Shown piece by piece: positions 44,419 through 54,045 of a stretch of DNA of 64,000 nt. The translations under genes were made by a program, and so were the position numbers. This DNA comes from Agarivorans aestuarii (lineage in GTDB: Bacteria; Pseudomonadota; Gammaproteobacteria; Enterobacterales; Celerinatantimonadaceae), in contig NZ_AP023033.1 in NCBI RefSeq assembly GCF_019670125.1, positions 4,554,001-4,618,000 on the forward strand. Reading direction: 5' to 3'. Positions within the stretch are counted from its first letter, which is position 1, and every line of letters begins with the position of its first letter. The notes beneath the pieces were generated by a model, which was not told where the DNA came from, searched no databases, and saw nothing but the letters and a program-made list of their open reading frames with translations.

Positions 44419-46533
44419 TTGTATTTATTCGAAAGCCTGCGTGAAGTCGCCTCTAGCTATCTAAGTGAAGAACACGTAAACCTATTACGTGATGCCTATA
44501 TTTTGGGCAAAGACGCCCATGAAGGACAATTCCGTTCAAGCGGTGAGCCTTATATTACCCACCCTTTGGCGGTGGCCCGTATCCTTGGCGAACTAAAGCT
44601 TGATAATCAAACCCTTGTGGCGGCTGTTCTGCACGACACAATTGAAGACACTCCGGTTACTTACGAACAACTTCAAGAACAGTTTGGCACCGAAATCGCC
44701 GACTTAGTTGAAGGCGTGAGCAAGCTAGATAAAATTAAGTTTCGCGACAAAAAAGAAGCCCAGGTAGAAAATTTTCGCAAAATGATGATGGCGATGGTGC
44801 AAGACATCCGCGTTATCCTTATTAAACTGGCCGACCGCACCCACAATATGCGCACCCTGGGTTCTTTACGCCCAGATAAGCGCCGCCGCATTGCCCGCGA
44901 AACCTTGGAGATTTACGCACCAATTGCCAACCGCTTGGGTATTCACAGCATTAAAAACGAATTGGAAGAACTGGGCTTTGAAGCCTTATATCCAATGCGT
45001 TATCGAGTACTCAAAGAGTCAGTAAAAAATGCCCGTGGTAACCGTAAAGAGTTAATCAACGGTATTCACCAAGAGCTGCAGGGTCGCATTGAAGAAGCCG
45101 ATATCGAAGCATCGGTAAGTGGCCGCGAAAAAAATCTCTATAGCATTTACAAAAAGATGGTGAACAAAGAGCTGCAATTCCATGAAGTAATGGATATTTA
45201 CGCCTTTCGCATCATTGTAGACAGCCTAGATACTTGTTATCGGGTATTAGGCTTGAGCCACAGCTTGTACAAGCCACGTCCCGGCCGATTTAAAGACTAT
45301 GTCGCCATTCCTAAGGCCAACGGCTACCAAAGCTTACACACCTCCTTAGTGGGTCCACACGGCGTTCCTGTGGAAGTACAGATACGTACCGAACATATGG
45401 ATCAAATGGCCGACAAGGGTGTGGCAGCTCATTGGTCTTACAAACAGGCTGGCGAAAGCCCGGGCACCACCGCGCAAATTCGTGCCCAGCGCTGGATGCA
45501 AAGTTTGTTAGAACTACAGCAAAGTGCTGGATCTTCCTTCGAATTTATCGAAAACGTAAAAACCGATCTATTCCCAGACGAGATTTACGTATTTACCCCT
45601 GAGGGTAAAATTATTGAATTACCCGCTGGCGCCACCCCGGTAGACTTTGCCTACGCGGTGCATACAGATGTAGGCCATGCCTGTGTGGGCGCGCGGGTTA
45701 ATCGCCATCCCTTCCCGCTAAGTAAAGCGCTAAGCAATGGTAAAACCGTTGAAATTATTACTGCACCGGGGGCTCGCCCTAACGCCGCGTGGCTAAATTT
45801 TGTGGTAACCGGCAAGGCTCGCGGAAAAATTCGCCAGCTACTTAAAAACCAGCGCCGTGAAGAATCAGTTAACCTTGGCCGCCGCTTACTTAATCATGCC
45901 TTGGGCAGCGTTAAGTTAGACCAGATTAATCCAGAATCGTTAAAGCAGGTGCTTAAGGATCTTAAAGCCGAATCACTTGAAGACTTGCTAGCCGAAATTG
46001 GTTTAGGCAATGCCATGAGCATTGTGGTGGCGCGCCGCCTATTAGGTAATACCGATGAGCTAAGCAATGTAGAAGGCAAAGGCAATATTGCCATTCAAGG
46101 CGCCGAAGGCTTATTGCTCACCTACGCCAACTGTTGTCGCCCGATACCCGGTGATCCGGTGGTTGCCCACATTAGCCAAGGTAAAGGCTTGGTGGTGCAC
46201 ATGGAAGCCTGTAAAAACATTAGCGGCTACCAAAAAGAACCTGATCGCTACATCAATGTTGATTGGTCTAAAGATGCCGCCGAAGAAGCCGAATACAAAA
46301 CCGAAATGCGCATAGATATGGTTAACCACCAAGGCATACTTGCTAGCCTAACCAGTGTGGTTGCCTCTACAGGCGCTAACATTGTGAATATTGTTACCGA
46401 AGAAAAAGAAGGTCGGGTATATACCGTTGACCTACTGGTAACCACACATAGCCGTATTCACCTTGCCGATATCATGCGGAAAATTCGCGTAATGCCAGAA
46501 GTATTACGTGTAGTCCGCTTACGTAATAAATAA
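44419..46533 (+). CDS. spoT: Bifunctional (p)ppGpp synthase/hydrolase SpoT
   Basis: The 704-residue protein follows E. coli SpoT (702) in all domains: HD hydrolase (residues 1-190; AVLHDTIEDTP, KLADRTHNMRTLGSL), synthetase (200-350; RPGRFKDYVAIPKANGYQSL), TGS (about 385-450; DEIYVFTPEGKIIELPAGAT), helical/zinc-finger region (NCCRPIPGD) and C-terminal ACT. The start is TTG (MYLFESL), which I recall is also the E. coli start, with a GAGG site upstream. An out-of-frame ATG at 44415 lies between the two. It balances the alarmone under carbon, fatty-acid and iron limitation. Confidence 0.97.
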   Translation: MYLFESLREVASSYLSEEHVNLLRDAYILGKDAHEGQFRSSGEPYITHPLAVARILGELKLDNQTLVAAVLHDTIEDTPVTYEQLQEQFGTEIADLVEGVSKLDKIKFRDKKEAQVENFRKMMMAMVQDIRVILIKLADRTHNMRTLGSLRPDKRRRIARETLEIYAPIANRLGIHSIKNELEELGFEALYPMRYRVLKESVKNARGNRKELINGIHQELQGRIEEADIEASVSGREKNLYSIYKKMVNKELQFHEVMDIYAFRIIVDSLDTCYRVLGLSHSLYKPRPGRFKDYVAIPKANGYQSLHTSLVGPHGVPVEVQIRTEHMDQMADKGVAAHWSYKQAGESPGTTAQIRAQRWMQSLLELQQSAGSSFEFIENVKTDLFPDEIYVFTPEGKIIELPAGATPVDFAYAVHTDVGHACVGARVNRHPFPLSKALSNGKTVEIITAPGARPNAAWLNFVVTGKARGKIRQLLKNQRREESVNLGRRLLNHALGSVKLDQINPESLKQVLKDLKAESLEDLLAEIGLGNAMSIVVARRLLGNTDELSNVEGKGNIAIQGAEGLLLTYANCCRPIPGDPVVAHISQGKGLVVHMEACKNISGYQKEPDRYINVDWSKDAAEEAEYKTEMRIDMVNHQGILASLTSVVASTGANIVNIVTEEKEGRVYTVDLLVTTHSRIHLADIMRKIRVMPEVLRVVRLRNK

Positions 46534-46543
46534 CGAGAACACC

Positions 46544-47257
46544 ATGACTCCTGAACGCTATCAACGCATTCGTGCAATGTTAGATGCTCGCCAAACCGAC
46601 CTCACCGTGTGCATGGAAAATGTGCACAAACCACATAACTTGTCGGCCATTGTGCGTACCTGTGATGCCGTGGGTGTAGACCACGTGCATGCAGTATGGG
46701 AAAACTACCAAGATGAAATCCGTCGCGGCACTGCCACTGGCAGCCAAAACTGGGTAAAGGTACATAACCACGAGAACATTGACGACGCAGTAGCGGCAAT
46801 GCGTAATAGCGGGATGCAAGTTCTCGCTACTAATTTATCTGATAGTGCGGTGGATTTTCGTGAAATAGACTACACCAAACCTACCGCCATCTTAATGGGA
46901 CAAGAGAAGTATGGCATTTCTGATAAAGCGCTTTCTCTTGCCGACCAAGACATTATTATTCCCATGGTAGGCATGGTGCAATCACTGAATGTTTCTGTCG
47001 CCAGCGCACTGATTTTGTATGAAGCACAACGCCAACGTGAAATTGCCGGCATGTACCAAGCACCAAGCATGGTTGATAAAACAGAGCAAAACCGCATCTT
47101 GTTTGAAGGTGGCCACCCTATTTTTTCCGAAGCCTGTAAACGTAAGGGTTTGCCAATTCCTCAAGTAGATGATGAAGGGCAAATTGTGGCAAGCGATGAG
47201 TGGTGGGCAAAAATGCAGATGAATAAAGATGCTTGGGACAAGTTAGATCAGGAATAA
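46544..47257 (+). CDS. trmH: tRNA (guanosine-18-2'-O)-methyltransferase
   Basis: The 237-residue protein is a SPOUT methyltransferase matching TrmH (SpoU). Key blocks are LTVCMENVHKPHNLSAIVRT with the catalytic Arg, ILMGQEKYGISDKAL, and the knotted MVGMVQSLNVSVASALILYEAQRQR. It methylates the ribose of G18 in the D-loop of tRNAs. It is 10 bases after spoT and ends the block; recG, which usually follows in E. coli, is not here. The C-terminal extension is typical of the longer enterobacterial-type TrmH. Confidence 0.96.
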   Translation: MTPERYQRIRAMLDARQTDLTVCMENVHKPHNLSAIVRTCDAVGVDHVHAVWENYQDEIRRGTATGSQNWVKVHNHENIDDAVAAMRNSGMQVLATNLSDSAVDFREIDYTKPTAILMGQEKYGISDKALSLADQDIIIPMVGMVQSLNVSVASALILYEAQRQREIAGMYQAPSMVDKTEQNRILFEGGHPIFSEACKRKGLPIPQVDDEGQIVASDEWWAKMQMNKDAWDKLDQE

Positions 47258-47379
47258 ATCACAAAATTAGAGTAATTGCTTTAATTTTGAGTTTTTTCCG
47301 CCTAAATACTTGATCTTAATTAATCCCAAAACCTCAATATTAACTGAACATAGTTTTACTCCACTACAGAAGTAAGACT

Positions 47380-48999
47380 ATGTTCAACAAAATCAAAACT
47401 CCGCAACTCTTTCTGTTAAGTTCACTACTGGTGTTAATGGTGGTGAGCATTCAGGCTTGGAACAATACCCAGCAAATTAAACAGACCTTATACCAAGGTT
47501 ATCAAACCCAACTCGCTGCCAACTTAGATCTGGCCACCAGCTTGGTTAAACACTACCAACAACAAGAGCAACATCTTGGTAGCGAACAAGCCCAACAGCA
47601 AGCCTTAGCGGCCTTGGCTGAACTGCGTTATCAAGGTAACGAATACTTTTGGGTGAACGATTTAAACCTTAAGCTTCTAATGCACCCCATTCGTCCCAGC
47701 AGCATTGGTAAAGACATGATCCAGGTGCGTGACGCAAAAGGCTTAGCCCACTGGCAAGCAATGCGCGATACCGTAAATCAGCAGGGCGAAGGCGCTGTGC
47801 AATATCACTTTTTGCACCCTCAAACCCAAGTCATGCATGCCAAACTGTCTTACGTAAAAAAGGTGGAAGGCTGGAATTGGATCATTGGAACTGGCGTTTA
47901 CATCGACCAAATAGACAGCCAACTTAATAGCATCTATTTCTACACATTGGTGCGTTTGGCATTCGCCTTCGGCTTATTTGGCTTAATCGCGTGGCTAGTT
48001 AGCCGCAGCTTGGCCAGTCAAATGCAAGAGTTAGATAGCGCCATTAAAGGCCTAGCCAAAGGTAACTACCAACAAGCTATTAAGGTGAGTGGGCGCAATG
48101 AGTTTTCTAATATTGGCCAGCAGCTTGAAAGCCTACGTCTGCAAACACAAGGTTTACTGCAAGATGTAAAACACTCAAGTGATAGCCTATTAGATGCTAA
48201 CAAAGATCTGGCATCGGCCACCCTTACTACTCACAGTAATACCCAAAGACAGTTCTCAGAAATAGACCAAATAGCCTCAGCGATGACCGAAATGAACTGC
48301 ACGGTAGAAGAAGTAGCCAACAACAGTGCTGAGACGGCCGAAGCCTCTAAGCAAGCCTTGGAGCTAGCAGGCGCTAGCTTAAAGCAACAGCTAAACACAG
48401 TTAAAAGCTTAAGCGCACTGTCGGAGCAAATGGCCTCGGCTAAACCTGCGGTTGCAGAACTACGAGATTGTAGCCAAAACATTGGCTCGGTGATTGATGT
48501 GATTAACGCAATTTCTGAACAGACCAACTTATTGGCCTTAAACGCAGCCATTGAGGCCGCCCGAGCCGGTGAGCAAGGCCGAGGTTTTGCGGTGGTCGCA
48601 GACGAAGTGCGTAACTTAGCTTCACGAACTCAACAATCTACTGAAGAGATCATGCAAACCATTGCGCAACTACAGCAAGTATCGCTCACTGTAGAAACCG
48701 AAATTGTTACCACTACTGAAGGTTTGGCGCAGCAGGCTGAGCAAGCTCAACAAAATATTCTACAAATTGAAAAAATTGAAAATATGGTGGGCAATTTAGA
48801 GCAGCGTAACCAACAAACCGCAGTGGCCACCGAGCAGCAGCGTTTAGCGAGTGACGAAATTAACCAAAATGTGCTCACACTACGTGATGGCAGCGAAGCT
48901 AACGCCGGTGCAGCGGAGCAAGGTAAACAAGTACATAGCCACTTATCTGGCGTAGCAGAGGCCTTGAGTATTCACCTCAAAAACCTCCGCTTTAACTAA
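47380..48999 (+). CDS. Methyl-accepting chemotaxis protein with single-Cache sensor
   Basis: The 539-residue receptor has a membrane helix at about 8-26, a periplasmic sCache_2 domain (about 35-190; [41 protein letters not shown]), a second helix (about 193-212), a HAMP domain, and the methyl-accepting signalling domain. The tip hairpin reads [31 protein letters not shown]. It relays ligand binding to CheA/CheW. sCache_2 receptors typically detect small carboxylates. There is no C-terminal CheR-tether pentapeptide. It stands alone after trmH. Confidence 0.94.
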   Translation: MFNKIKTPQLFLLSSLLVLMVVSIQAWNNTQQIKQTLYQGYQTQLAANLDLATSLVKHYQQQEQHLGSEQAQQQALAALAELRYQGNEYFWVNDLNLKLLMHPIRPSSIGKDMIQVRDAKGLAHWQAMRDTVNQQGEGAVQYHFLHPQTQVMHAKLSYVKKVEGWNWIIGTGVYIDQIDSQLNSIYFYTLVRLAFAFGLFGLIAWLVSRSLASQMQELDSAIKGLAKGNYQQAIKVSGRNEFSNIGQQLESLRLQTQGLLQDVKHSSDSLLDANKDLASATLTTHSNTQRQFSEIDQIASAMTEMNCTVEEVANNSAETAEASKQALELAGASLKQQLNTVKSLSALSEQMASAKPAVAELRDCSQNIGSVIDVINAISEQTNLLALNAAIEAARAGEQGRGFAVVADEVRNLASRTQQSTEEIMQTIAQLQQVSLTVETEIVTTTEGLAQQAEQAQQNILQIEKIENMVGNLEQRNQQTAVATEQQRLASDEINQNVLTLRDGSEANAGAAEQGKQVHSHLSGVAEALSIHLKNLRFN

Positions 49000-49004
49000 G
49001 TTAG

Positions 49005-49262
49005 CTACTCAGCCAGAACGGGTTCTTCCTTTCTGGCTTTAGCAAACTTAAACTCATAATCATCGGCAAAGGGTGAGTTGAAGCCCCACTCAAGCGGCTC
49101 ACCCACTTGCTTATCCACCCAAATGATTGGGGTAACCAAAAAGCGCGGCGCTTCAAAACGAATGCCGTTTTCTTCTGCTTCATAGAGTGAACTGTTGGTT
49201 TCACACCTTACGGTCACCATCACCATCACGATGATAAATAACCACTTCCAAAAACCGTCCAT
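49005..49262 (-). CDS. Small membrane-anchored or exported hypothetical protein
   Basis: The ATG at 49262 has AGGA 7 bases upstream. The 85-residue product starts with a hydrophobic segment (FWKWLFIIVMVMVTV) ending in RCET, which could be a membrane anchor or a poor lipobox. The rest (RFEAPRFLVTPIIWVDKQVG ... EEPVLAE) is unrecognised. It lies 38 bases upstream of nothing co-directional but just after the HIT gene on the same strand, so they may share a transcript. Its stop is 5 bases from that of the convergent chemoreceptor. Real but uncharacterised. Confidence 0.6.
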   Translation of the reverse strand: MDGFWKWLFIIVMVMVTVRCETNSSLYEAEENGIRFEAPRFLVTPIIWVDKQVGEPLEWGFNSPFADDYEFKFAKARKEEPVLAE

Positions 49263-49300
49263 AGTTTTTCCTACTGTAAATTTGCGACTAAATTACCGTT

Positions 49301-49735
49301 TTAATACTCAGCAACAACTTGAAAATGTGGCTGTAAAGCCTGTTGTAACTGAGCTATTTGTTGTTGTTTTTGTTGCTCACTATAAGGTTTGGCAGGAAGC
49401 TTGCCCCATATAGGCTGTGGCCACAAAGCATCGTTGTGAAAACGCACAATATGATGCACATGCAGCTGCGGCACCATATTACCAATAGCCGCCAAGTTTA
49501 GTTTATCACCTTTATAAAGGGCCATTACCGCTTCACTTAAGCGCTTAGATTCTCGCCAAAACTGCGCTTGTTGGCAACTATCTAATTGATATATATCACC
49601 AATATCATTTTGCATTGGCACCAGTGCTAACCAAGGAAATTGGCTGTCGTTAATCAACAGAACCCGCGATAACTCAAAATCACCCAGCCAAATGCCATCC
49701 TTTTCTAGTTGAGGATGTAACTTAAATTCGCTCAT
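49301..49735 (-). CDS. HIT-family nucleotide hydrolase/transferase
   Basis: The 144-residue protein has the histidine triad LHVHHIVRFHNDALWP near residue 95. The N-terminal segment (LSRVLLINDSQFPWLALVP) and the KLNLAAIGNMVPQLHVH block match bacterial HIT proteins of the galactose-1-phosphate-uridylyltransferase/Ap4A hydrolase superfamily. It probably hydrolyses a nucleotide phosphoramidate or dinucleotide. GGGAGAA precedes the ATG. The gene for a small hypothetical protein follows downstream on the same strand. Confidence 0.9.
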   Translation of the reverse strand: MSEFKLHPQLEKDGIWLGDFELSRVLLINDSQFPWLALVPMQNDIGDIYQLDSCQQAQFWRESKRLSEAVMALYKGDKLNLAAIGNMVPQLHVHHIVRFHNDALWPQPIWGKLPAKPYSEQQKQQQIAQLQQALQPHFQVVAEY

Positions 49736-49903
49736 TTTATTCTCCCTTGCGGCCTTAAACTGCAGCCAACTGACAGATACTATACAGTGGTCGGCGTTTC
49801 GCTTATCAAAAAAAGTGCTAGAATGGCGCCAACCATAATTTAAGCTGATTTAAATCTCAATAACTACCAGCCCTTGGCTGTTTAAAGAGCTATATCGACC
49901 ACT

Positions 49904-50800
49904 ATGTTACGTTTTTTCCCAGCATCCTTGTTAATGATTCTTTCTGCCAGTTTAGCCATTATAAATACCGCTATGGTGGGCTCTTTAATCATTGTGTGTG
50001 GCATCATTAAACTGTTGTTACCTAAAGGGCTTTATCCTTGGGTGGGTAAACTAACTAACTTTTTAATGTGGTGTTGGAGCGAAATGAATCGCGCCATATT
50101 TCGCTTAGTAAACAACACCGAGTTTGTGATCGAAGATAATAGCCAGCTCAGCAAAAAAAGTTGGTACTTGATGATTTGTAATCATCAAAGCTGGGCCGAT
50201 ATCGTATTACTGTGCATGTTGTTTGGCTCTCGCATTCCCATGCCCAAGTTTTTTCTCAAGCAACAGCTTTTGTATGTGCCTTTTGTTGGTCTAGCTTGCT
50301 GGGCTTTAGACATGCCCTTTATGCGCCGATACTCGCGCCAATACTTGCTCAAACATCCAGAAAAGCGCGGTAAAGATCTAGAATCAACCAAACGCTCTTG
50401 TGAGAAGTTTAAAACCAACCCAACAACAGTCATCAATTTTGTAGAAGGGACCCGCTTTACTCACCAAAAGCAGCAACAATCCCACTCTAACTATCAACAC
50501 TTATTACCACCCAAAGCGCTGGGTATTGCTTACACCTTATCGGCTTTGGGCGAACAATTTGACCAGATTATTGATGTAACCTTGGCCTATCCCGGCACCA
50601 CCGAAACACTTCCGCCTTTTAAGGCCTTATTATCAGGTAAGCTCGATAAGGTAGTGGTGAAAATCGATACCATAGCAATTAACCAAGAGTTACGCGGCGA
50701 CTACCTGCAAGATAAACAATTTAAGCGCCACTTTAAGCTTTGGCTCGATGATACTTGGCAAACTAAAGATCAATATCTACAAAGCGTACTAAAAGACTAA
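49904..50800 (+). CDS. Acyltransferase, YihG-like (PlsC family)
   Basis: The 298-residue inner-membrane protein has the acyltransferase motifs NHQSWAD (HX4D, about residue 95) and FVEGTRFT (about 185), with N-terminal membrane helices in residues 5-45. The layout and size match E. coli YihG, which influences phospholipid acyl composition. YihG lies near dsbA and srkA in E. coli; here it is about 3 kb from dsbA, a partly preserved neighbourhood. It probably acylates lysophosphatidic acid or another lysophospholipid. Confidence 0.88.
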   Translation: MLRFFPASLLMILSASLAIINTAMVGSLIIVCGIIKLLLPKGLYPWVGKLTNFLMWCWSEMNRAIFRLVNNTEFVIEDNSQLSKKSWYLMICNHQSWADIVLLCMLFGSRIPMPKFFLKQQLLYVPFVGLACWALDMPFMRRYSRQYLLKHPEKRGKDLESTKRSCEKFKTNPTTVINFVEGTRFTHQKQQQSHSNYQHLLPPKALGIAYTLSALGEQFDQIIDVTLAYPGTTETLPPFKALLSGKLDKVVVKIDTIAINQELRGDYLQDKQFKRHFKLWLDDTWQTKDQYLQSVLKD

Positions 50801-50881
50801 CCCTGTTCACAATATCCAAGGCAAGATCCTGACAGCCTGATTTTACTGCTATTTTTATAGGAGTAAAAACAACGGAGAAAC

Positions 50882-52564
50882 GTGTTGCGGCGATCGCTTT
50901 GGATGCTTTATTGGCTAGTAGGCAGCTGCTGGGCAGAGGATTTTAGCCCTTGGCTAGAAGAATTCCAGCCGTCTAGCCTAAGCCAACAGCAACAAATCGA
51001 AGAGCTACGTTGGTTTAAACAAGCCGCTCAACCCTATCAAGGCATTACTATTCGCGCTATTTCAGAGCGCATTAATACTCACTGGTACGAAGCCACCGTT
51101 ATTGCCCCCTTGTTTTACCAACTCACGGGTATCAAAGTTATCCATGAGATCAGCGGTGAAGACGACGTAGTAAAAAAGCTACAAAGCCAAATGGACTTGG
51201 GCATTAACTATTACGATATCTATGTCAGTGACAGTGATTTAATTGGTGGTCACTTTCGTTCTCGCAACATCGTTAACTTAAGCCAGTTTATGCAACACCA
51301 AGGAAAAGACGTCACCTTACCCAGCCTAGATATCGATGATTTTATTGGCTTAGCCTTTACTACTGGTCCTTACGGTGATTTATTGCAACTCCCCGACCAG
51401 CAATTCGCCAACCTTTATTGGTACCGCCAAGACTGGTTTAAGCGCCCCGAGCTTCAGCAGCAATTTCAAACCATTTATGGCTACCCATTAGCTGTGCCAG
51501 TGAACTGGTCGGCCTATGAAGACATCGCCGAATTTTTTACCGAGCACGTAAAAGAAATAGATGGGCAAAAAGTATATGGCCATATGGATTATGGTAAACG
51601 TGACCCTTCGCTAGGCTGGCGAATATCCGATGCTTGGCTTTCTATGGCAGGCATGGGTGATGTAGGTTTGCCCAACGGCGTGCCTGTGGATGAATGGGGC
51701 ATACGTCGCCATGGTTGTCGCCCAGTGGGCGCAAGCATGAGGCGTGGCGGCGCCCTCGATTCTCCCGCTGCCATCTATGCCATTCAAAAGTATGTAGACT
51801 GGTTAAAACGTTATGCCCCTCCAGAAGCACAAAAGATGACCTTTAGCCAAGCTGGGGCCGAAATAGCCAAAGGCCACATAGCGCAACAAATTTTTTGGTA
51901 TACCGCCTTTACTGCAGATTTAAGCCAACCAGACTTAGCCGTTACCGATAAAGATGGCTTACCCTTATGGCGAGTAGCCCCTTCACCACGTGGTGCTTAC
52001 TGGCAACCCGGCATGAAGTCGGGCTACCAAGATGTGGGGGCTTGGACACTGGTTAAATCAACCCCTTTAAAGCGCCAACAAGCCGCATGGTTATACGCTC
52101 AATTTAATGTCGCCAAAACGGTTTCTCTGCGTAAAACCATGGTGGGTTTAACCCCTATTCGCCAAAGCGATGTGATGTCTAAACCATTTAGTGAGCGCTC
52201 AGCAGAGTTAGGCGGCTTGGTAGAATTTTACCAAAGCAATGCGCGTAACGAATGGACGCCCACCGGGCTAAATGTGCCCAATTATCCAGCTTTATCTTCG
52301 CTGTGGTGGCAATACATTGGCCGCGCTAGCGACCATGGAGAAGCAGTTCCCCAGATAATGAAAGAATTGGCACAAAGCATGGATTTAGCACTAGCTAAAA
52401 TTGGTAAAGACAACCCTGGCCCGTGCAGCCCTAAACTCATCTCAGCGCAACAAGCCTCATTATGGCTGGCTCATCCCGGCTCTCCCAAACCCAAGCTGGA
52501 AAACGAAAAACCGCCGGGTAAAACCTTAAACTACTCAGAGTTAATTAAACAATGGCAACCTTAA
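50882..52564 (+). CDS. Large periplasmic solute-binding protein, GlpV-like (glycerol-type ABC binder), orphan
   Basis: The 560-residue protein starts at GTG (GGAG upstream) with a signal peptide (LWMLYWLVGSCWAED). From memory, it strongly resembles the rhizobial glycerol ABC binding protein GlpV and relatives: YDIYVSDSDLIGGHFRSR, QLPDQQFANLYWYRQDWF, PVNWSAYEDIAEFFTEHVK, GHMDYGKRDPSLGWRISDAW and NEWTPTGLNVPNYPALSSLWW. No permease or ATPase gene is adjacent, unlike the usual operon. The next gene is another binder (SBP_bac_3), overlapping by 13 bases. It may serve a distant ABC system or a signalling partner. The ligand is uncertain. Confidence 0.85.
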   Translation: MLRRSLWMLYWLVGSCWAEDFSPWLEEFQPSSLSQQQQIEELRWFKQAAQPYQGITIRAISERINTHWYEATVIAPLFYQLTGIKVIHEISGEDDVVKKLQSQMDLGINYYDIYVSDSDLIGGHFRSRNIVNLSQFMQHQGKDVTLPSLDIDDFIGLAFTTGPYGDLLQLPDQQFANLYWYRQDWFKRPELQQQFQTIYGYPLAVPVNWSAYEDIAEFFTEHVKEIDGQKVYGHMDYGKRDPSLGWRISDAWLSMAGMGDVGLPNGVPVDEWGIRRHGCRPVGASMRRGGALDSPAAIYAIQKYVDWLKRYAPPEAQKMTFSQAGAEIAKGHIAQQIFWYTAFTADLSQPDLAVTDKDGLPLWRVAPSPRGAYWQPGMKSGYQDVGAWTLVKSTPLKRQQAAWLYAQFNVAKTVSLRKTMVGLTPIRQSDVMSKPFSERSAELGGLVEFYQSNARNEWTPTGLNVPNYPALSSLWWQYIGRASDHGEAVPQIMKELAQSMDLALAKIGKDNPGPCSPKLISAQQASLWLAHPGSPKPKLENEKPPGKTLNYSELIKQWQP

Positions 52565-53292
52565 AAGCCAGCTGCTTAAGTGCCAGCCTAGCCTTAAGCT
52601 TGCCAGCGCAAGGTGTTGAGCTGGTGTTTAATACCTATTTAGACCCGCCTTATGTCATCCAAAACCAAAGAGGGCTAGCAGGGGTTAATATAGAAGTTTA
52701 TGAATTGCTAAAAAAACACAGCAAGTTAGACATAAATATCCGCTTACTACCATTAAAACGCGCTTATTTGATGGCGCTCGAGTCGCCCAATAACTGCGTT
52801 TTTGCAATAGAGCGCAGCCAAGCAAGAGAGAGCTCATTTAACTGGATAAGCCCCATGTATATTAGCCGTTATGCGATCTACCAACCGCAACAACGCATTA
52901 CACCCTTAAGCAGCGTTGCAGATCTACAACAGCTAAAAATTGGTAGTTATTTAGGTAGTGGGATTGGCGAGTATTTAGAAAGCCTGGGGGTTGAAGTTGA
53001 TTTGGCTAAAACCAACCTTAACAGCGCTAAAAAGCTACAACGCCAGCGCACCCAAGCTTGGGCTAGCGATATATTGTCCTCTGCCTATGTGCATTACCAT
53101 TATTCTTTAGGTATTCAAAAACAAGGGTTTGATTTTTACAGTTCGCTACGCGCCATCGCGTGTAACAAAGACAGCGATGCTGGCGCTTTACAAAAACTGC
53201 AAACCAGCCTTAATCAACTACAAAAAAGCGGAAAAATAAGCAAGATATTGGCGTCCTACGAACAACAATATCAAGTAGATTTGGGTTTATAA
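52552..53292 (+). CDS. Periplasmic SBP_bac_3-family binding protein
   Basis: The 246-residue protein has a short signal peptide (SCLSASLALSLPAQGVE) and a family 3 binding-protein fold: LVFNTYLDPPYVIQNQRGLAGVNIEVYELL, LPLKRAYLMALESPNNCVFAIERSQARE. This subtype (DPPYV..., RAY/W...) is common in Vibrio/Alteromonadales as stand-alone receptors, often with signalling rather than transport roles. The start overlaps the end of the GlpV-like gene by 13 bases, in another frame, so they are co-translated. It ends at a strong bidirectional terminator. Confidence 0.85.
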   Translation: MATLKASCLSASLALSLPAQGVELVFNTYLDPPYVIQNQRGLAGVNIEVYELLKKHSKLDINIRLLPLKRAYLMALESPNNCVFAIERSQARESSFNWISPMYISRYAIYQPQQRITPLSSVADLQQLKIGSYLGSGIGEYLESLGVEVDLAKTNLNSAKKLQRQRTQAWASDILSSAYVHYHYSLGIQKQGFDFYSSLRAIACNKDSDAGALQKLQTSLNQLQKSGKISKILASYEQQYQVDLGL

Positions 53293-53295
53293 AAA

Positions 53296-53325
53296 CAAAA
53301 AAAGCAGCCAATTGGCTGCTTTTTT
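53296..53325. terminator. Bidirectional terminator between the binding-protein operon and dsbA
   Basis: AGCAGCCAATTGGCTGCT (53303-53320) is a perfect 18-base palindrome, flanked by an A run on the left and T run on the right. It serves both converging units. Confidence 0.93.
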
Positions 53326-53339
53326 ATCAATATAAGAGA

Positions 53340-53948
53340 CTAGCCCTTTAAGTTAACCAAGTAGCTAACTAACTCATTTAGCTCTTCAATTGATTTTACC
53401 GAACCAGTGTTAACTTGGTACTTACCATTAACCACTAAGGCCGGCACACCGCGAATTTTATAGTTCATGGTGTTCTTTTCCATTTGCGAAACCATGCCAT
53501 TCACAACAAAGCTGCTGGCTGCGCTATCAAATTTCTTACCATCAACACCGTTTGCAACAAAGATGCTGCGAAGATCATCACGGCTGGTGAAGTTTTGGCG
53601 TTTGTTATGGATAGAATCAAAGATAGCGTTGCTAATTGCAGGCTCTACTTCTAGCATTTCGGCTGCAGCGAAAGCGCGAACCATTTCTTCACCCATTTGG
53701 CCGCCAATAAAGCTTACGTGGTTCTTTTTGAACGCTACGCCTTCTGGTAAGGATTTTTTAATACTCTCTGCTACTGGTTCAAACTTAAAACAGTGTGGGC
53801 AGTAGTACGAGAAAAACTCGATAACTTCTGGTTTAGCGGTAGCAGTTTGCTTAATCACATCGTAATGCGTGCCTTCTTTAAAGTCAGCCGCTATTGCCAT
53901 TGGCAAAGTAAGCATTGCCATTAAACCAATCAGTAGTTTTTTCATCAC
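53340..53948 (-). CDS. dsbA: Thiol:disulfide interchange protein DsbA
   Basis: The 202-residue protein has a signal peptide (KKLLIGLMAMLTLPMAIA) and the DsbA thioredoxin fold. The active site is YYCPHCFKFEP (CPHC, as in E. coli) and the cis-Pro loop is RGVPALVVNG. It oxidises cysteine pairs in exported proteins and is recharged by DsbB. It is last in a long minus-strand run that includes srkA and yihD; srkA-dsbA linkage is typical of gammaproteobacteria, though here two genes are inserted. Two adjacent Met codons (53948, 53945) leave the start open. Confidence 0.97.
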   Translation of the reverse strand: MMKKLLIGLMAMLTLPMAIAADFKEGTHYDVIKQTATAKPEVIEFFSYYCPHCFKFEPVAESIKKSLPEGVAFKKNHVSFIGGQMGEEMVRAFAAAEMLEVEPAISNAIFDSIHNKRQNFTSRDDLRSIFVANGVDGKKFDSAASSFVVNGMVSQMEKNTMNYKIRGVPALVVNGKYQVNTGSVKSIEELNELVSYLVNLKG

Positions 53949-54045
53949 TCGGTATTTCCTTCCAGTGAACTTTATAAAAAACCGAGCATAATGATTAGCA
54001 CCAGCTCGGTCAATCGTTGACTATGTTGTTGACACAAATTTACGT

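Noticed and set aside
49001-49204. 67-codon frame on the minus strand after the chemoreceptor
   Set aside because: It overlaps the 85-residue gene in another frame; the latter has a ribosome site and a plausible N-terminal signal.
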